In this document: positions 1-8,753 of the stretch, in pieces
How the letters are laid out: each line of letters opens with the position of its first letter
Numbering within the stretch: the first letter of the stretch is position 1
Source of the DNA: Halothiobacillus sp. 15-55-196
Lineage (GTDB): Bacteria > Pseudomonadota > Gammaproteobacteria > Halothiobacillales > Halothiobacillaceae
Length of the DNA: 39,672 nucleotides
Assembly (NCBI GenBank): GCA_002282715.1
Contig: NCKC01000014.1
Location: 1 to 39,672, forward strand
Reading direction: 5' to 3'
Made by a program: the position numbers and the translations under genes
The notes under the pieces: model-generated
The model's database searches: none
Told to the model about the DNA's origin: nothing
Seen by the model: only the letters and a program-made list of their open reading frames with translations

Positions 1-751
1 CCTGACTCAATTCGATCATCAAATCCAGCGCTGCACGCAAACCCGCGTCGAGTGCTGTCGCATCGCGGTTTTGCGATCCGGTGTAGAGATGAAAGCCCGC
101 CAGATCAATCCATTCTGACGCGTTCGCCTGCCAGTGGCGAATCAGGGCGGGGATATCCTCGCTGTCGATGCCGAATGGCCGCGCGCCGCCACCCATTTTC
201 ATACCCGAACCTTTCAGTTCAAAGGGCGGATTGATCCGCAAGGCCACGCGGGCGCGTCTCCCCTTCTCGGCGGCTAACCTCCGAATTCGTGTCAATTCGT
301 TGGCCGATTCGGCATTGATCAGGATGCCGTGGCTGATGGCGAAGATCAGTTCATCGTCGGATTTTGCCGGCCCGGCGATACTGGCCTGAGCCGCCTTATC
401 CGGCGCGATGGCGACAACCTGCTGCATCTCGGCCAGCGAAGCGCAATCGAAGCCATCTACCTGCCGCGACAGATGCTGGATGATTTGCGGATACGGATTC
501 GCTTTGATCGCGTAATGCAGGTAAAAATCCGCGGGCATCAGAGCGCGAACGGCCTCGACCTGCCGGTCGATGGCGGTCAGATGATAGACATAGGCCGGTG
601 TCGATTGGCCGCTGCGCTTGAGCCACTCCGTCAGCGGTTCCGTACCGTGCATCAGTCGGCCGTTTGCCTGCGGCCATGCACCTGCGGCTGGGCCAAGACA
701 GTGCTGGAGCACATCGAGCCCGGTAGTGGATTTTGCTGCTTGATTTTTCAT
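1..751 (-). CDS. PLP-dependent decarboxylase, exosortase-A-system associated (partial, 3' end outside window)
   Basis: The first 250 residues read from ATG at 751 down to the window edge, so the C-terminus is missing. The protein is a fold-type III PLP decarboxylase (ornithine/diaminopimelate decarboxylase-like). The PLP lysine lies in an HYAIKAN motif near residue 75, followed by conserved FDCAS and the glycine-rich GSGMKMGGG stretch. Its ATG overlaps the stop of the upstream acyl-CoA ligase by four bases (ATGA), so the two are translationally coupled. Known context: this pair (decarboxylase plus AMP-forming ligase) occurs in type 1 exosortase/PEP-CTERM exopolysaccharide loci. Inference: it makes or tailors an amine or amino-acid substituent for that system. 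Substrate is not readable from sequence; a diaminopimelate decarboxylase (lysA-like) role is the alternative. Confidence 0.85.
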   Translation of the reverse strand, partial: MKNQAAKSTTGLDVLQHCLGPAAGAWPQANGRLMHGTEPLTEWLKRSGQSTPAYVYHLTAIDRQVEAVRALMPADFYLHYAIKANPYPQIIQHLSRQVDGFDCASLAEMQQVVAIAPDKAAQASIAGPAKSDDELIFAISHGILINAESANELTRIRRLAAEKGRRARVALRINPPFELKGSGMKMGGGARPFGIDSEDIPALIRHWQANASEWIDLAGFHLYTGSQNRDATALDAGLRAALDLMIELSQ

Positions 752-2337
752 GGCGCCAGTGTGCCTGAATTTCGACCCGGTGCTGGTGTTTCAAAGCGTG
801 TAGCGAGTCGATCCAGAAACAAGGTGCGACTTGCCTGTCGATCGAGTTTGCCGTTGTTCGAGCGGGGCAGGGCATGGACGGCCACAATGGCCGCGGGCAT
901 CTGGAAGGGGGCGAGCCTGGCTCGGAGCCAGGTCTGGAGCGCATCGACATCAATGGTTTGCGGCGCCACGACAAGCCCGATGCGGGTGTTATCGTCATCG
1001 GTCTGATACCCGAACGCCAGCGCCTCGGTCACACCCTCGAACTGCAAGGCGACACTTTCGACTTCTTCCGGACTGACACGCATGCCCTGCGACTTGATCT
1101 GCTCGTCCATGCGGCCCAGAAAATACAAACGCCCTTGTGCATCGCGCCGGATGCAGTCGCCTGAATAAACGACCCGCTCATCGCCCGCATGCGGCCAACC
1201 GGCAGGTGCTATGCGAAAACGTAACGCCGTAGCCTCGGGATCGTTGAAGTAACCGGCGGTGACCAGCGGACCGCCTTGCACCAATTCGCCTTCACCCGCC
1301 TCGTGCGCCGGGAGCAAGCGCCCGGTTGCATCCACCAGTTCCAGATGACTGCCAGCAAATGCGCGACCGATGGAATCCGGGTGCGCATCCACTTCCTCCG
1401 GCGGCAGGAAGCTGGCGCGAAAGGCTTCCGTTAAGCCATACATCAGGAAAATCTGCGTCTGGGGGCGAGCCGATCGCAAGGCGCGCACGGTGGCCACGGG
1501 CAGCTTGCCGCCGGAGTTGGTAATCAGGCGCAGGGCTGGAGCCTCGCTAAGCCACCCTTGCTGAGATAGCGGAATCAGCAGGCCCGGCGTGCCTGCCAAT
1601 ACGGTGATGCCGCCTTCGAGCAAGGGTTTTTTCAGATCGTTCGGCAGCAGGTAGTCCCGCAGGGTGACGCCCGCGCCGACGGTCAGTGCGGTCGTCAGTT
1701 GCGAGAGGCCATAATCGAATGAAAGCGGCAAAACGGCGAGTAACTCATCGCTAGCGTTCAAATCAAGATACCGGCTTACCGCGCTCGCCCCGCAGTTCAG
1801 ATTGGCGCGGGTCACCATCACACCCTTGGGTAAACCCGTGCTGCCGGAGGTGTACAGCAAGGCCGCGAGATGATCGGGATCGCCATTCGACAGGGACGGC
1901 GGATGGGTGCTTGCCTCTGCTTCGGGCAAATCGTGCGGGATTTGATCCGGATGTGGCGAAAATCTCAGTTGGCCCGTGAAGGGTTCAGAAAAAACCAAGG
2001 CCGCTGCATGCGGCGCATCCACCAACAGCCCATGCGCCTGTGCGCGCTTGAAGATGTCCCGTACTTGCGGCGCGCGCAGGGCAGGGTGAAGGGGCACGAA
2101 AACGATATCCGCAGCCAGTGCCGCCAACAGCGCCACCACGGTTTCGAGCCGCTTGTTCGCCCACACGACCAGGCGCGCCTGTGGCTTGATGCCCACTTGA
2201 CGCAACGCCGCCGCCATTGCCAGCACGCGACGGGCGAGTTCGGCGTAATCGAGTTCACGGTCACCCTCCCTCAATGCCCAGCGTTGCGGTCGATGTTCAG
2301 CGTGGTGCAGCAGGCGGGCAATCAGGTCGGGCGGCAT
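748..2337 (-). CDS. Acyl-CoA ligase (AMP-forming), exosortase-A-system associated
   Basis: ANL-superfamily adenylating enzyme of about 529 residues from the chosen ATG at 2337. The P-loop-like A3 motif LLYTSGSTGLPKGVM is near residue 165, the MYGLTEAF A5 motif about residue 300, the YSGD motif about residue 390, and the hinge and C-terminal lysine region GKLDRQ lies near the end. A longer reading from GTG at 2397 would start inside a repeat element (2392-2556) and adds an unconserved low-complexity HPHTHPTENTR stretch, so the inner ATG is preferred. The gene overlaps the PLP decarboxylase by 4 bp. Family knowledge: members adjacent to this decarboxylase are a marker of exosortase A/EpsH loci. 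Inferred role is activating a carboxylic acid for transfer onto a polysaccharide or carrier. It is the upstream-most gene seen of an operon continuing left of the window. Confidence 0.85.
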   Translation of the reverse strand: MPPDLIARLLHHAEHRPQRWALREGDRELDYAELARRVLAMAAALRQVGIKPQARLVVWANKRLETVVALLAALAADIVFVPLHPALRAPQVRDIFKRAQAHGLLVDAPHAAALVFSEPFTGQLRFSPHPDQIPHDLPEAEASTHPPSLSNGDPDHLAALLYTSGSTGLPKGVMVTRANLNCGASAVSRYLDLNASDELLAVLPLSFDYGLSQLTTALTVGAGVTLRDYLLPNDLKKPLLEGGITVLAGTPGLLIPLSQQGWLSEAPALRLITNSGGKLPVATVRALRSARPQTQIFLMYGLTEAFRASFLPPEEVDAHPDSIGRAFAGSHLELVDATGRLLPAHEAGEGELVQGGPLVTAGYFNDPEATALRFRIAPAGWPHAGDERVVYSGDCIRRDAQGRLYFLGRMDEQIKSQGMRVSPEEVESVALQFEGVTEALAFGYQTDDDNTRIGLVVAPQTIDVDALQTWLRARLAPFQMPAAIVAVHALPRSNNGKLDRQASRTLFLDRLATRFETPAPGRNSGTLAP

Positions 2338-2391
2338 GGTGCGGGTGTTCTCGGTCGGATGCGTATGCGGATGCGTATAATAGCTACACTT

Positions 2392-2556
2392 GGGCACCTC
2401 GAAAAACCTACTGCGCCGTTCGATTACGGCGTCGCGTGCTCGTTCGCGCCTCGCCTATCTACTTTGATATGTCTCGTTGCTCACTGAACGCGAAGCTGGC
2501 GCAAGCCCGCGGCTCCTTGTACTCGAACGTGCTCGTGACGGTTTTTCGAGGTACCC
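2392..2556. repeat. MITE-like element copy 1 (165 bp)
   Basis: The ends are inverted repeats: GGGCACCTCGAAAAACC at 2392-2408 and GGTTTTTCGAGGTACCC at 2540-2556, with one mismatch in 17. The core (CTACTGCGC..., then TCGCCTATCTA.TTTGATA.GTCTCG) is shared with the copy at 28934-29076, so the two have a common origin. The flanks are ACTT and TTTT, only a partial match, so the target duplication has decayed or was never perfect here. The element sits between the divergently transcribed acyl-CoA ligase and aroC. It supplies spurious upstream starts to both reading frames. Confidence 0.85.
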
Positions 2557-2623
2557 TTTTATTTTAACAAGGCGCGCGCTGCCGCATCGGTTTGATTCGC
2601 GCCCCAAGAACGAGATGACACAC

Positions 2624-3724
2624 ATGTCCGGCAATACGTTTGGAAAACTGTTCACGGTAACCACCTTCGGCGAATCGCATGGTCTTGCGCTGGGCGCGAT
2701 TGTGGATGGGTGCCCGCCGGGGATCGAGATCAGCGAGGCGGATTTGCAGATCGATCTTGATCGGCGCAAACCCGGCACATCGCGCCACACCACGCAGCGG
2801 CGTGAAGCGGATGAGGTCAAGATTCTATCGGGCGTGTTCGAAGGCAAAACCACCGGCACACCGATCGGTTTGGTCATCGAAAATACCGATCAGCGCTCGA
2901 AAGATTACGGCAAGATCGCCGATCAATTCCGCCCCGGCCACGCCGATTACACCTACCTGCAAAAATACGGCATCCGCGATTATCGGGGCGGTGGCCGTTC
3001 CTCCGCACGGGAAACCGCCATGCGCGTGGCGGCGGGCGCCATTGCGCGCAAAGTGTTGCGAGAATCGTTCGGTGTACAAATTCAGGGGCATCTGTCGCAG
3101 ATCGGCCCGATCAAGGCAGCGGGCTTTGATGCTTCCGTAATCGAAACCAACCCGTTTTTCTGGCCCCATGCACAGCAAATCCCCGCACTGGAAGCCTTTA
3201 TGGATGATTTGCGCAAATCCGGCGATTCAGTCGGTGCCAAAGTGACTGTGGTGGCTAAAGGCTGCCCACCCGGTTGGGGCGAGCCGGTGTTCGATCGGCT
3301 CGATGCCGAACTGGCTCATGCCTTGATGAGTATCAATGCGGTCAAGGGCGTGGAAATCGGTTCGGGCTTTGATTGCGTGGCCGCGCGGGGTACCGAATTC
3401 CGCGATGAAATCACCCCCGAAGGTTTTTTGAGCAACCACGCAGGCGGCATTCTCGGCGGCATTTCCAGCGGGCAGGACATCGTGGCCCACATCGCGCTCA
3501 AACCCACGTCCAGCATCCGTTTGCCCGGCCAGAGCGTGGATGTCACCGGCGCCTCGGCGGAAGTAATCACCACAGGTCGCCACGATCCTTGCGTCGGCAT
3601 TCGCGCCACACCGATTGCCGAAGCCATGATGGCACTCACCTTGCTCGATCACGCCCTGCGCCATCGCGGCCAATGCGGTGGTGTGAAGAGCAGCACACCG
3701 GTGATTCCGGCCCAGAAGGGTTAA
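2624..3724 (+). CDS. aroC: Chorismate synthase
   Basis: Converts 5-enolpyruvylshikimate-3-phosphate to chorismate, the last common step of aromatic biosynthesis, using reduced FMN in the cytoplasm. The 366-residue protein has the family signatures: GESHG near residue 16, GTPIGL, the [13 protein letters not shown] stretch around residue 125, and SGFDCV...GTEFRDE. The length matches bacterial AroC (about 360). The ATG at 2624 gives the canonical start [20 protein letters not shown]. The reading frame is open upstream to 2477, but that part runs into the repeat element and is not protein-like. Mrr starts 8 bp downstream, so the two are probably cotranscribed. Confidence 0.97.
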   Translation: MSGNTFGKLFTVTTFGESHGLALGAIVDGCPPGIEISEADLQIDLDRRKPGTSRHTTQRREADEVKILSGVFEGKTTGTPIGLVIENTDQRSKDYGKIADQFRPGHADYTYLQKYGIRDYRGGGRSSARETAMRVAAGAIARKVLRESFGVQIQGHLSQIGPIKAAGFDASVIETNPFFWPHAQQIPALEAFMDDLRKSGDSVGAKVTVVAKGCPPGWGEPVFDRLDAELAHALMSINAVKGVEIGSGFDCVAARGTEFRDEITPEGFLSNHAGGILGGISSGQDIVAHIALKPTSSIRLPGQSVDVTGASAEVITTGRHDPCVGIRATPIAEAMMALTLLDHALRHRGQCGGVKSSTPVIPAQKG

Positions 3725-3732
3725 ACTGAATC

Positions 3733-4647
3733 ATGGCAATTCCTGATTTCCAATCCATTATGCGGCCACTCCTCGAACACTTGGCCGATGGCAAAGTGCA
3801 TGGAAATCGGGAAACCAATGATTACTTGGCTCAACATTTCCAGCTCTCGGAAGATGAGTTGGCAGAAATGCTCCCAAGCGGTTTCGCCCGACTTTTTGAT
3901 AATCGCATTGGTTGGGCAAAAACGCATTTAAAGGGCGCAGGTCTTATTGAATCGCCTTCGCGGGCTAAGTACCGTATTACGCAGCGTGGTCTTGATTCAC
4001 TTGCCAATACTGTGGGGCCAATAAACATCGCGTACTTGCAGCAGTTTGATGAATACAATCATTTCAAGTCAGGCTCGAAGGCAGAAAAATCTGTTTCGGG
4101 TTTGACCACAGATTCGCCCAAAACGGATGAAATGACGCCTTCCGAACAAATCGAATTTGGCTATCAAAAGATCCGGCAGGAAATAGAAGTGGAATTGATT
4201 TCTAAAATTAAATCCGCTTCTCCTGCCTTCTTTGAACGATTAGTAGTGGAGTTGTTGGTTTCAATGGGGTACGGCGGTTCCCTGAAAGATGCCGGCCAAA
4301 CACTTGGCAAATCCGGTGATGGTGGGATAGATGGCGTTATCAAGGAGGATCGATTAGGCCTTGATGTAATTTACCTGCAAGCCAAGCGCTGGGAAGGCAC
4401 AGTTGGGCGGCCCGAGATACAGAAATTTGCGGGCGCTTTACAGGGGCAAAGGGCAAAAAAAGGCATTTTTCTTACGACATCGAATTTCAGTGTCGAAGCC
4501 ATTCAATATGCGTCATTAATTGATACCCGAATTGTTCTCATCGATGGCAAGCAGTTGGCGGGATTGATGATTGATACCGGCGTCGGAGTCACAAAAGTGG
4601 CTACCTACGAGGTCAAGAGACTCGATTCAGACTACTTTGAAGAATGA
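3733..4647 (+). CDS. mrr: Mrr-type modification-dependent restriction endonuclease
   Basis: 304 residues, the same length as E. coli Mrr. The N-terminal ~90 residues form the winged-helix Mrr_N domain. A linker follows, and the C-terminal half is a PD-(D/E)XK nuclease (Mrr_cat): FFERLVVELL helix near 167-176, GDGGID with catalytic Asp200, and QAK (Gln216, Lys218). All catalytic residues are present, so it is probably active. Known family role: cleavage of methylated foreign DNA. The start is fixed by an ATG 8 bp after aroC. Its stop overlaps the start of the MFS gene (ATGA at 4644-4647). Base composition is visibly more AT-rich than aroC or the transporter, which suggests acquisition by transfer into the aroC operon. 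Confidence 0.93.
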   Translation: MAIPDFQSIMRPLLEHLADGKVHGNRETNDYLAQHFQLSEDELAEMLPSGFARLFDNRIGWAKTHLKGAGLIESPSRAKYRITQRGLDSLANTVGPINIAYLQQFDEYNHFKSGSKAEKSVSGLTTDSPKTDEMTPSEQIEFGYQKIRQEIEVELISKIKSASPAFFERLVVELLVSMGYGGSLKDAGQTLGKSGDGGIDGVIKEDRLGLDVIYLQAKRWEGTVGRPEIQKFAGALQGQRAKKGIFLTTSNFSVEAIQYASLIDTRIVLIDGKQLAGLMIDTGVGVTKVATYEVKRLDSDYFEE

Positions 4648-5846
4648 TGCGCGCCGTTCTGTTCGTCTATTTCCTCGGCTTCGGGGTTTTTCTGCCGTTC
4701 TTCAGCCCGTATCTGCTGGCGCAGGGGTTTAATGCACAACAAGTCGGGGCGTTGCTGGCGGCTGTGATGTTCGCCAAGATATTCGGGCCGCTTTTATTGG
4801 GTTGGTGGGTTGATCACAGTAATCGCCTCATGCCAGCCTTGCGCAGCACGGCACTCTTTTCGCTTATCTTGTTTAGCGCGATCATCGGATTGACGCTGAT
4901 TTCAGCGCCTTTCATCTGGTGGTTGGTGGTCTTGTTGCTGTTCGGCCTGGTCTGGCAACCGATTCTCTCGCAACTGGATGTGCTCACGCTGCGCCTCGTG
5001 GCCGACGACAGCCATGCTTATTCGGCGATTCGGGCGTGGGGGTCGATCGGATTCATCGTCGCCTCGGTGGGTCTGGGGTGGGTGCTCAATGGTTTTATCG
5101 AATACAAGACCGCATTGATTTCCGGGTTCATGTGGCTTTTCCTGCTCGGGCTGCTGATCCTGCTGCTGTTGATGCCCGAACCGAAGGCGACGCAGGCCCC
5201 ATCGGTGCGTTCGGCTCAATTCTGGCCTTCGTTCTGGCGCCATCTGCGCCGCCCGCCGATGTTGGGATTTCTGTCGATGCAGTTTCTGGTGAATGTGGCG
5301 CACGGCGTTTACTATGCTTTTTTCAGTATTTATCTCGATTCGAAGGGGTATTCCGCCGGGGTGATCGGCCTTTTGTGGGCATTGGGCGTGGTGGCGGAAA
5401 TTGTGCTGTTTTTCGTGTTGCCGCGCTTTTTGGGTCGGTTTGCCTTAAGCACGTTGTTCCTGTTGGCGATTGGCCTGATGGCGCTGCGTTGGGTGATGAT
5501 CGGCACGTTGATTGACTCGCTGTTCTGGCTATTGCTGGCCCAACTTCTGCACGCGGCGAGCTTCGGGTTGACCCATGCGGTGGGTATTACGGTGATGCAT
5601 CAACAGTTTTTCGGCCCGATGCAGGCACGTGGACAAGCGATTTTTTCCGGCTTGAGTTATGGCGGCGGCGCGGCGATCGGGTTATTGCTGGCGGGTTATT
5701 TATGGGCGCATGTCGGCGCGACCGGCGCTTTTTTGTCGATGGCTTTCGTTTCCGTGCTGGCGGGGGTAATGTGGTTCACCTGTCGTCGGCTGATGGATGA
5801 TGCACCGACGTTTGCAGCGGGCGAGGTACTCACGGATGGGGTGTAA
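4644..5846 (+). CDS. MFS transporter, HcaT/phenylpropionate-permease-like
   Basis: 400-residue inner-membrane carrier with about 12 hydrophobic segments in two halves. The N-terminal half has the pattern FFSPYLLAQGFNAQQVG and the RAWGSIGFI motif after TM4, typical of the MFS_1-like/HcaT (3-phenylpropionate or nucleoside-proton symporter-like) subgroup. Substrate cannot be read from the sequence. It starts within the Mrr stop codon (4-bp overlap, ATGATG), so it is translationally coupled to the nuclease. This is probably an accident of Mrr insertion between aroC and this gene rather than shared function. Followed by 68 bp before the methyltransferase. Confidence 0.85.
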   Translation: MMRAVLFVYFLGFGVFLPFFSPYLLAQGFNAQQVGALLAAVMFAKIFGPLLLGWWVDHSNRLMPALRSTALFSLILFSAIIGLTLISAPFIWWLVVLLLFGLVWQPILSQLDVLTLRLVADDSHAYSAIRAWGSIGFIVASVGLGWVLNGFIEYKTALISGFMWLFLLGLLILLLLMPEPKATQAPSVRSAQFWPSFWRHLRRPPMLGFLSMQFLVNVAHGVYYAFFSIYLDSKGYSAGVIGLLWALGVVAEIVLFFVLPRFLGRFALSTLFLLAIGLMALRWVMIGTLIDSLFWLLLAQLLHAASFGLTHAVGITVMHQQFFGPMQARGQAIFSGLSYGGGAAIGLLLAGYLWAHVGATGAFLSMAFVSVLAGVMWFTCRRLMDDAPTFAAGEVLTDGV

Positions 5847-5914
5847 TCGGTTTTCGACCGGCCTTGGCCTTCGAGGAATTGAGTTGAACGTGATCACTAT
5901 TGAGAGGACGGGTA

Positions 5915-6760
5915 ATGCGTAACGACGACCTTGTGCACGCACGCTACCCCACCGAGCTGATTTCCCGTTGGTACAACACCCCGATGGGCGCCCGGCTGGC
6001 AGAGGACCTGGCTGCATGTCTTGGTCGATTGGCCGACGATGCCTTCGGTTACCACGCCGTGATGGTGGGTGCCGTGCTGCCCTGTGAGCCGCGCCTGCGT
6101 ATTCGGGCGCGCACGCAAGTGGCTGCGACACGAGAAGAGTTGGCCGAAACGCCCTTGATGGCCGTGCAGGCCGATTTTGATTATCTGCCGATTGAAACCG
6201 AGTCGGCGGATCTGGTGATTGCGCTGCATGTACTGGAAAGCACCCGCGAGCCGCATGAGATCATGCGTGAACTGGATCGGATCATCCGACCGGAAGGGCG
6301 GGTGATGATTGTCGGCGTGAACCCCGTGAGCCTGTGGAACCTGAAAAAAATCGGGCAGCAAACTTGGCAGGGCAAAGATAAAATGGCTCAATCGGGCTAT
6401 CTGGCCGGGCAGCATCGCGCGGCCTGGCGCGTAGTGGATTGGTTGCGCCTGCTCGGTTACGACGTGCAAGGCGTCGAACACCTGGGCGGCCTGTGCCCGA
6501 CAACACGCCCCCGGTTCTACGACAAAATGCGCCCTCTGCGCACGATAAGCAGCAAATGGTTATGGTTCATGCAGGGTTTCTACGTGATCGACGCCGTGCG
6601 TCGCGTGAGCACTCCGACCGCCATCCGGCCCGCGTTTCGCCTGCCGCGAATGATACCGAACAAAACCCGCGCAACCGTAGCCAATCAGACAACCTGCCAA
6701 ACGACGCCCCCATCCAGGCAACAGCCCGGCGGGCGATCCACCAACCTGTTCAAGAAATAG
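5915..6760 (+). CDS. SAM-dependent methyltransferase, YafS-like
   Basis: 281 residues starting at ATG 5915, preceded by AGAGGA six bases upstream; an in-frame TTG at 5900 is a poorer choice. A class I methyltransferase core is recognisable: the [22 protein letters not shown] stretch (acidic loop and motif IV) followed by [20 protein letters not shown]. The glycine-rich motif I is weak. The C-terminal ~50 residues are low-complexity and basic and may be disordered. E. coli has yafS immediately beside rnhA and dnaQ, and the same order is kept here, which supports the assignment. Its target is unknown. It ends 1 bp before rnhA, implying cotranscription. Confidence 0.8.
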   Translation: MRNDDLVHARYPTELISRWYNTPMGARLAEDLAACLGRLADDAFGYHAVMVGAVLPCEPRLRIRARTQVAATREELAETPLMAVQADFDYLPIETESADLVIALHVLESTREPHEIMRELDRIIRPEGRVMIVGVNPVSLWNLKKIGQQTWQGKDKMAQSGYLAGQHRAAWRVVDWLRLLGYDVQGVEHLGGLCPTTRPRFYDKMRPLRTISSKWLWFMQGFYVIDAVRRVSTPTAIRPAFRLPRMIPNKTRATVANQTTCQTTPPSRQQPGGRSTNLFKK

Positions 6761-6761
6761 T

Positions 6762-7253
6762 ATGACCACACAATTAACAAAGGCACAGGATGCCCTGCAA
6801 GATGCTGATTCAGAGGCTGCCACGCAGATCGTTCATATCTGGACCGATGGCGCTTGTAAGGGCAATCCGGGGCCCGGTGGCTGGGGTGCCCTGATGCGTT
6901 ATGGCGATACGGAGCGTGAACTCTGCGGCGGCGAAGCGCATACCACCAATAACCGGATGGAATTGCTGGCCGCCATCAGCGCACTCGAAGCACTCAAGCG
7001 ACCCTGCACCGTCCACTTGACCACCGACTCACAATACGTGCGCCAGGGTATGCTCGAATGGCTGCCCAACTGGCGCAAAAAGAACTGGCGTCGCGCGGAC
7101 GGCCAGCCGGTAAAAAATGCCGATCTCTGGGCACGACTGGATGAAGCCGCCCAACGGCACGATATGCACTGGCACTGGATCAAAGGCCACGCGGGACATC
7201 CGGAAAACGAACGCGCCGACCAGTTGGCCAATCAAGGCACACCGAAAATATGA
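6762..7253 (+). CDS. rnhA: Ribonuclease HI
   Basis: Degrades RNA in RNA-DNA hybrids. The 163-residue protein carries all catalytic residues in E. coli-like spacing with a 19-residue offset: Asp29 ([15 protein letters not shown]), Glu67 (NNRMELLA), Asp89 (TTDSQYV), His143 (KGHAGH) and Asp153 (NERADQLA). The first ~22 residues are an extension absent from E. coli RnhA. The gene starts one base after the methyltransferase stop. The stop codon abuts a degenerate copy of the repeat family at 7254-7283. Confidence 0.97.
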   Translation: MTTQLTKAQDALQDADSEAATQIVHIWTDGACKGNPGPGGWGALMRYGDTERELCGGEAHTTNNRMELLAAISALEALKRPCTVHLTTDSQYVRQGMLEWLPNWRKKNWRRADGQPVKNADLWARLDEAAQRHDMHWHWIKGHAGHPENERADQLANQGTPKI

Positions 7254-7283
7254 AGGCTTCCTCGAAAGCCCTTCGAGGTAACC
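7254..7283. repeat. Degenerate minimal copy of the MITE-like repeat (hairpin after rnhA)
   Basis: A 30-bp palindrome, CCTCGAA-AGCCC-TTCGAGG at 7260-7278, whose flanks align with the perfect 30-bp copy at 7874-7903 with a few substitutions. Neighbouring tetramers are ATGA and GTGA (3 of 4 match). It lies directly after the rnhA stop and could form a hairpin in the transcript, but no T-run follows, so a terminator role is uncertain. Confidence 0.55.
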
Positions 7284-7361
7284 GTGAATCACAGCATGTG
7301 GTGAAATGCATCCTGTTTTCGTGCCCCTCGTTTCTCCATGACCGAAACCTGCCAAGAAGTA

Positions 7362-7697
7362 CTATTCCGAGCAATTAACGCACTTCGTGGCCGTCGGGTT
7401 TATGAACAATCTTCCAGCTATGATTTCTTCTCCACAATCGGCACAAAATCCATAGTTATTGCTTTCGATGCGTTGTAATGCACCTGTGATCTGAGTGAGT
7501 TGAAGTTTTCTTCGGCGTTCCGTTTCCAAAGCCATTTGCTGCCCTTGTAAGGCATCCACGCGAGATAATCTGCCCACGCTGCTTTGATCCAAAACGACAG
7601 TGGCAGTTGAAGCTTTCGCTGTTGCATTCAGCATCTCCAGCTCATCGCGCATTTCCAGCAGCCTTTGTTTGATTTTCTCGATGTCTTTTTGATTCAT
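7362..7697 (-). CDS. DksA/TraR-family C4 zinc-finger protein
   Basis: 111 residues. The N-terminal half is predicted coiled coil with the family pattern DQSSVGRLSRVDALQGQQMA. The C-terminus has a four-cysteine zinc finger, CADC...CVNC, with the intervening GRLFINPTATK typical of the family. DksA-like proteins bind the RNA polymerase secondary channel. The DxxDxA tip motif of true DksA is not present in that form, so this is a short paralogue and not the main DksA. It is read against rnhA and dnaQ and is flanked on both sides by hairpin repeats (7254-7283 and 7874-7903), which suggests insertion into an rnhA-dnaQ neighbourhood. Confidence 0.88.
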   Translation of the reverse strand: MNQKDIEKIKQRLLEMRDELEMLNATAKASTATVVLDQSSVGRLSRVDALQGQQMALETERRRKLQLTQITGALQRIESNNYGFCADCGEEIIAGRLFINPTATKCVNCSE

Positions 7698-7873
7698 TTG
7701 AGTTCGACGCCGTATCAGATTGTGATTTTTTCAAGCTTAAATCAAACTGCCCGCGCTGTGGGTGGGAGTGAGACATTCAATGGAATCGGAGGTGACTTTC
7801 AGTCGAATCCTCACTCGCAGAGTGGCCAGTTGACCGCATTCTGGGTTTTGATTTACAGGCCGTATACTTATTA

Positions 7874-7903
7874 GGGCACCTCGAAAAACCTTTCGAGGTG
7901 CCC
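7874..7903. repeat. Minimal MITE-like element: perfect 30-bp palindrome
   Basis: GGGCACCTCGAAA, loop AACC, TTTCGAGGTGCCC: a perfect 13-bp stem. It equals the two terminal repeats of the longer elements fused with no core. The same palindrome, in reverse orientation with loop GGTT, forms the right end of the element at 26307-26336. Flanking tetramers are ATTA and AGTA (3 of 4). It lies 40 bp upstream of dnaQ, inside its probable 5' untranslated region. Confidence 0.85.
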
Positions 7904-7943
7904 AGTACTAATATTTGAACAAAACCACAGAAAAGGAAAACCC

Positions 7944-8660
7944 ATGACAGAACGCCAAATCGTATTGGATACCGAAACCACGGGGATGCCTGCTGCCGAT
8001 GGACATCGGTTGGTGGAGATTGGTGCGGTGGAGATGATCGAGCGCCGTGTGACGGGTAGGACATTCCATTGTTACCTCAACCCCGAGCGGCCGGTGGATG
8101 AGGGCGCGTTCAATGTGCACGGTTTGAGCGATGCGTTTTTGGCGGATAAGCCGAAATTCGCCGATGTGGTGGATGAGTTTCTGGCGTTTATCGAGGGCGC
8201 GGAACTGATTATTCACAATGCCGAATTTGATGTGGGGTTTATCGATGCTGAGCTTGCCCGGTTGGCGAATGGCGGTCGGTTGGCTGATGTTGCAGGTTCC
8301 GTGACCGATTCGCTGGCCATCGCGCGCAAAAAACATCCCGGCCAACGCAATAGCCTCGATGCCCTGTGTCGTCGGTACAACATCGATAACAGTGCGCGTA
8401 CCCTGCACGGCGCGTTGCTGGATTCTGAAATTCTGGCCGATGTATATCTGGCGCTCACCGGCGGGCAAAAAACGCTGGGTTTTGACAGCGAACAGGGGCA
8501 GGGTGATGAGCACCAACAATTGGCGTCGATCATTCGTTTGTCCGCCGACCGCCCACCGTTGCGTGTGATTAATGCCAATGATGAAGAGCGCGCCGCGCAT
8601 GCGTCATGGTTGATGACGTTGGGCAAGGAGGGAAAGCCTGCGCCTTGGCCTCGTGAGTGA
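7944..8660 (+). CDS. dnaQ: DNA polymerase III epsilon subunit (3'-5' proofreading exonuclease)
   Basis: 238 residues, close to E. coli DnaQ (243). DEDDh exonuclease motifs are complete: Exo I Asp9-x-Glu11 (LDTETTGM), Exo II Asp96 (HNAEFDVGF), and Exo III His155 with Asp160 (LHGALLDSEILADVYLAL). A good ribosome site (AGGAAAA) precedes the ATG. The C-terminal ~60 residues should contact the polymerase alpha subunit. In E. coli rnhA and dnaQ are adjacent; here they are codirectional but separated by the DksA-like gene. Confidence 0.96.
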   Translation: MTERQIVLDTETTGMPAADGHRLVEIGAVEMIERRVTGRTFHCYLNPERPVDEGAFNVHGLSDAFLADKPKFADVVDEFLAFIEGAELIIHNAEFDVGFIDAELARLANGGRLADVAGSVTDSLAIARKKHPGQRNSLDALCRRYNIDNSARTLHGALLDSEILADVYLALTGGQKTLGFDSEQGQGDEHQQLASIIRLSADRPPLRVINANDEERAAHASWLMTLGKEGKPAPWPRE

Positions 8661-8753
8661 CCAGGGCAGGTAAGGAAAGATGGCGTAGATTTTTTCCAGG
8701 GCTACTTCTTAACCTACTTCTTGGGCTGGTTCGGTTATTCGGGACTGATGACC

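Noticed and set aside
396..998. 200-residue open frame on the minus strand spanning the ligase/decarboxylase junction
   Set aside because: It overlaps two clearly recognised proteins in another frame and has an Arg/Ser/Pro-rich composition typical of shadow frames.
1870..2487. 205-residue plus-strand open frame opposite the acyl-CoA ligase
   Set aside because: Antisense to a recognised gene and running into the repeat element; no family resemblance.
7829..7870. Sigma-70 promoter for dnaQ from TTGACC/TATACT
   Set aside because: Spacing between recognisable -35 and -10 hexamers does not fit 16-18 bp for any pairing.
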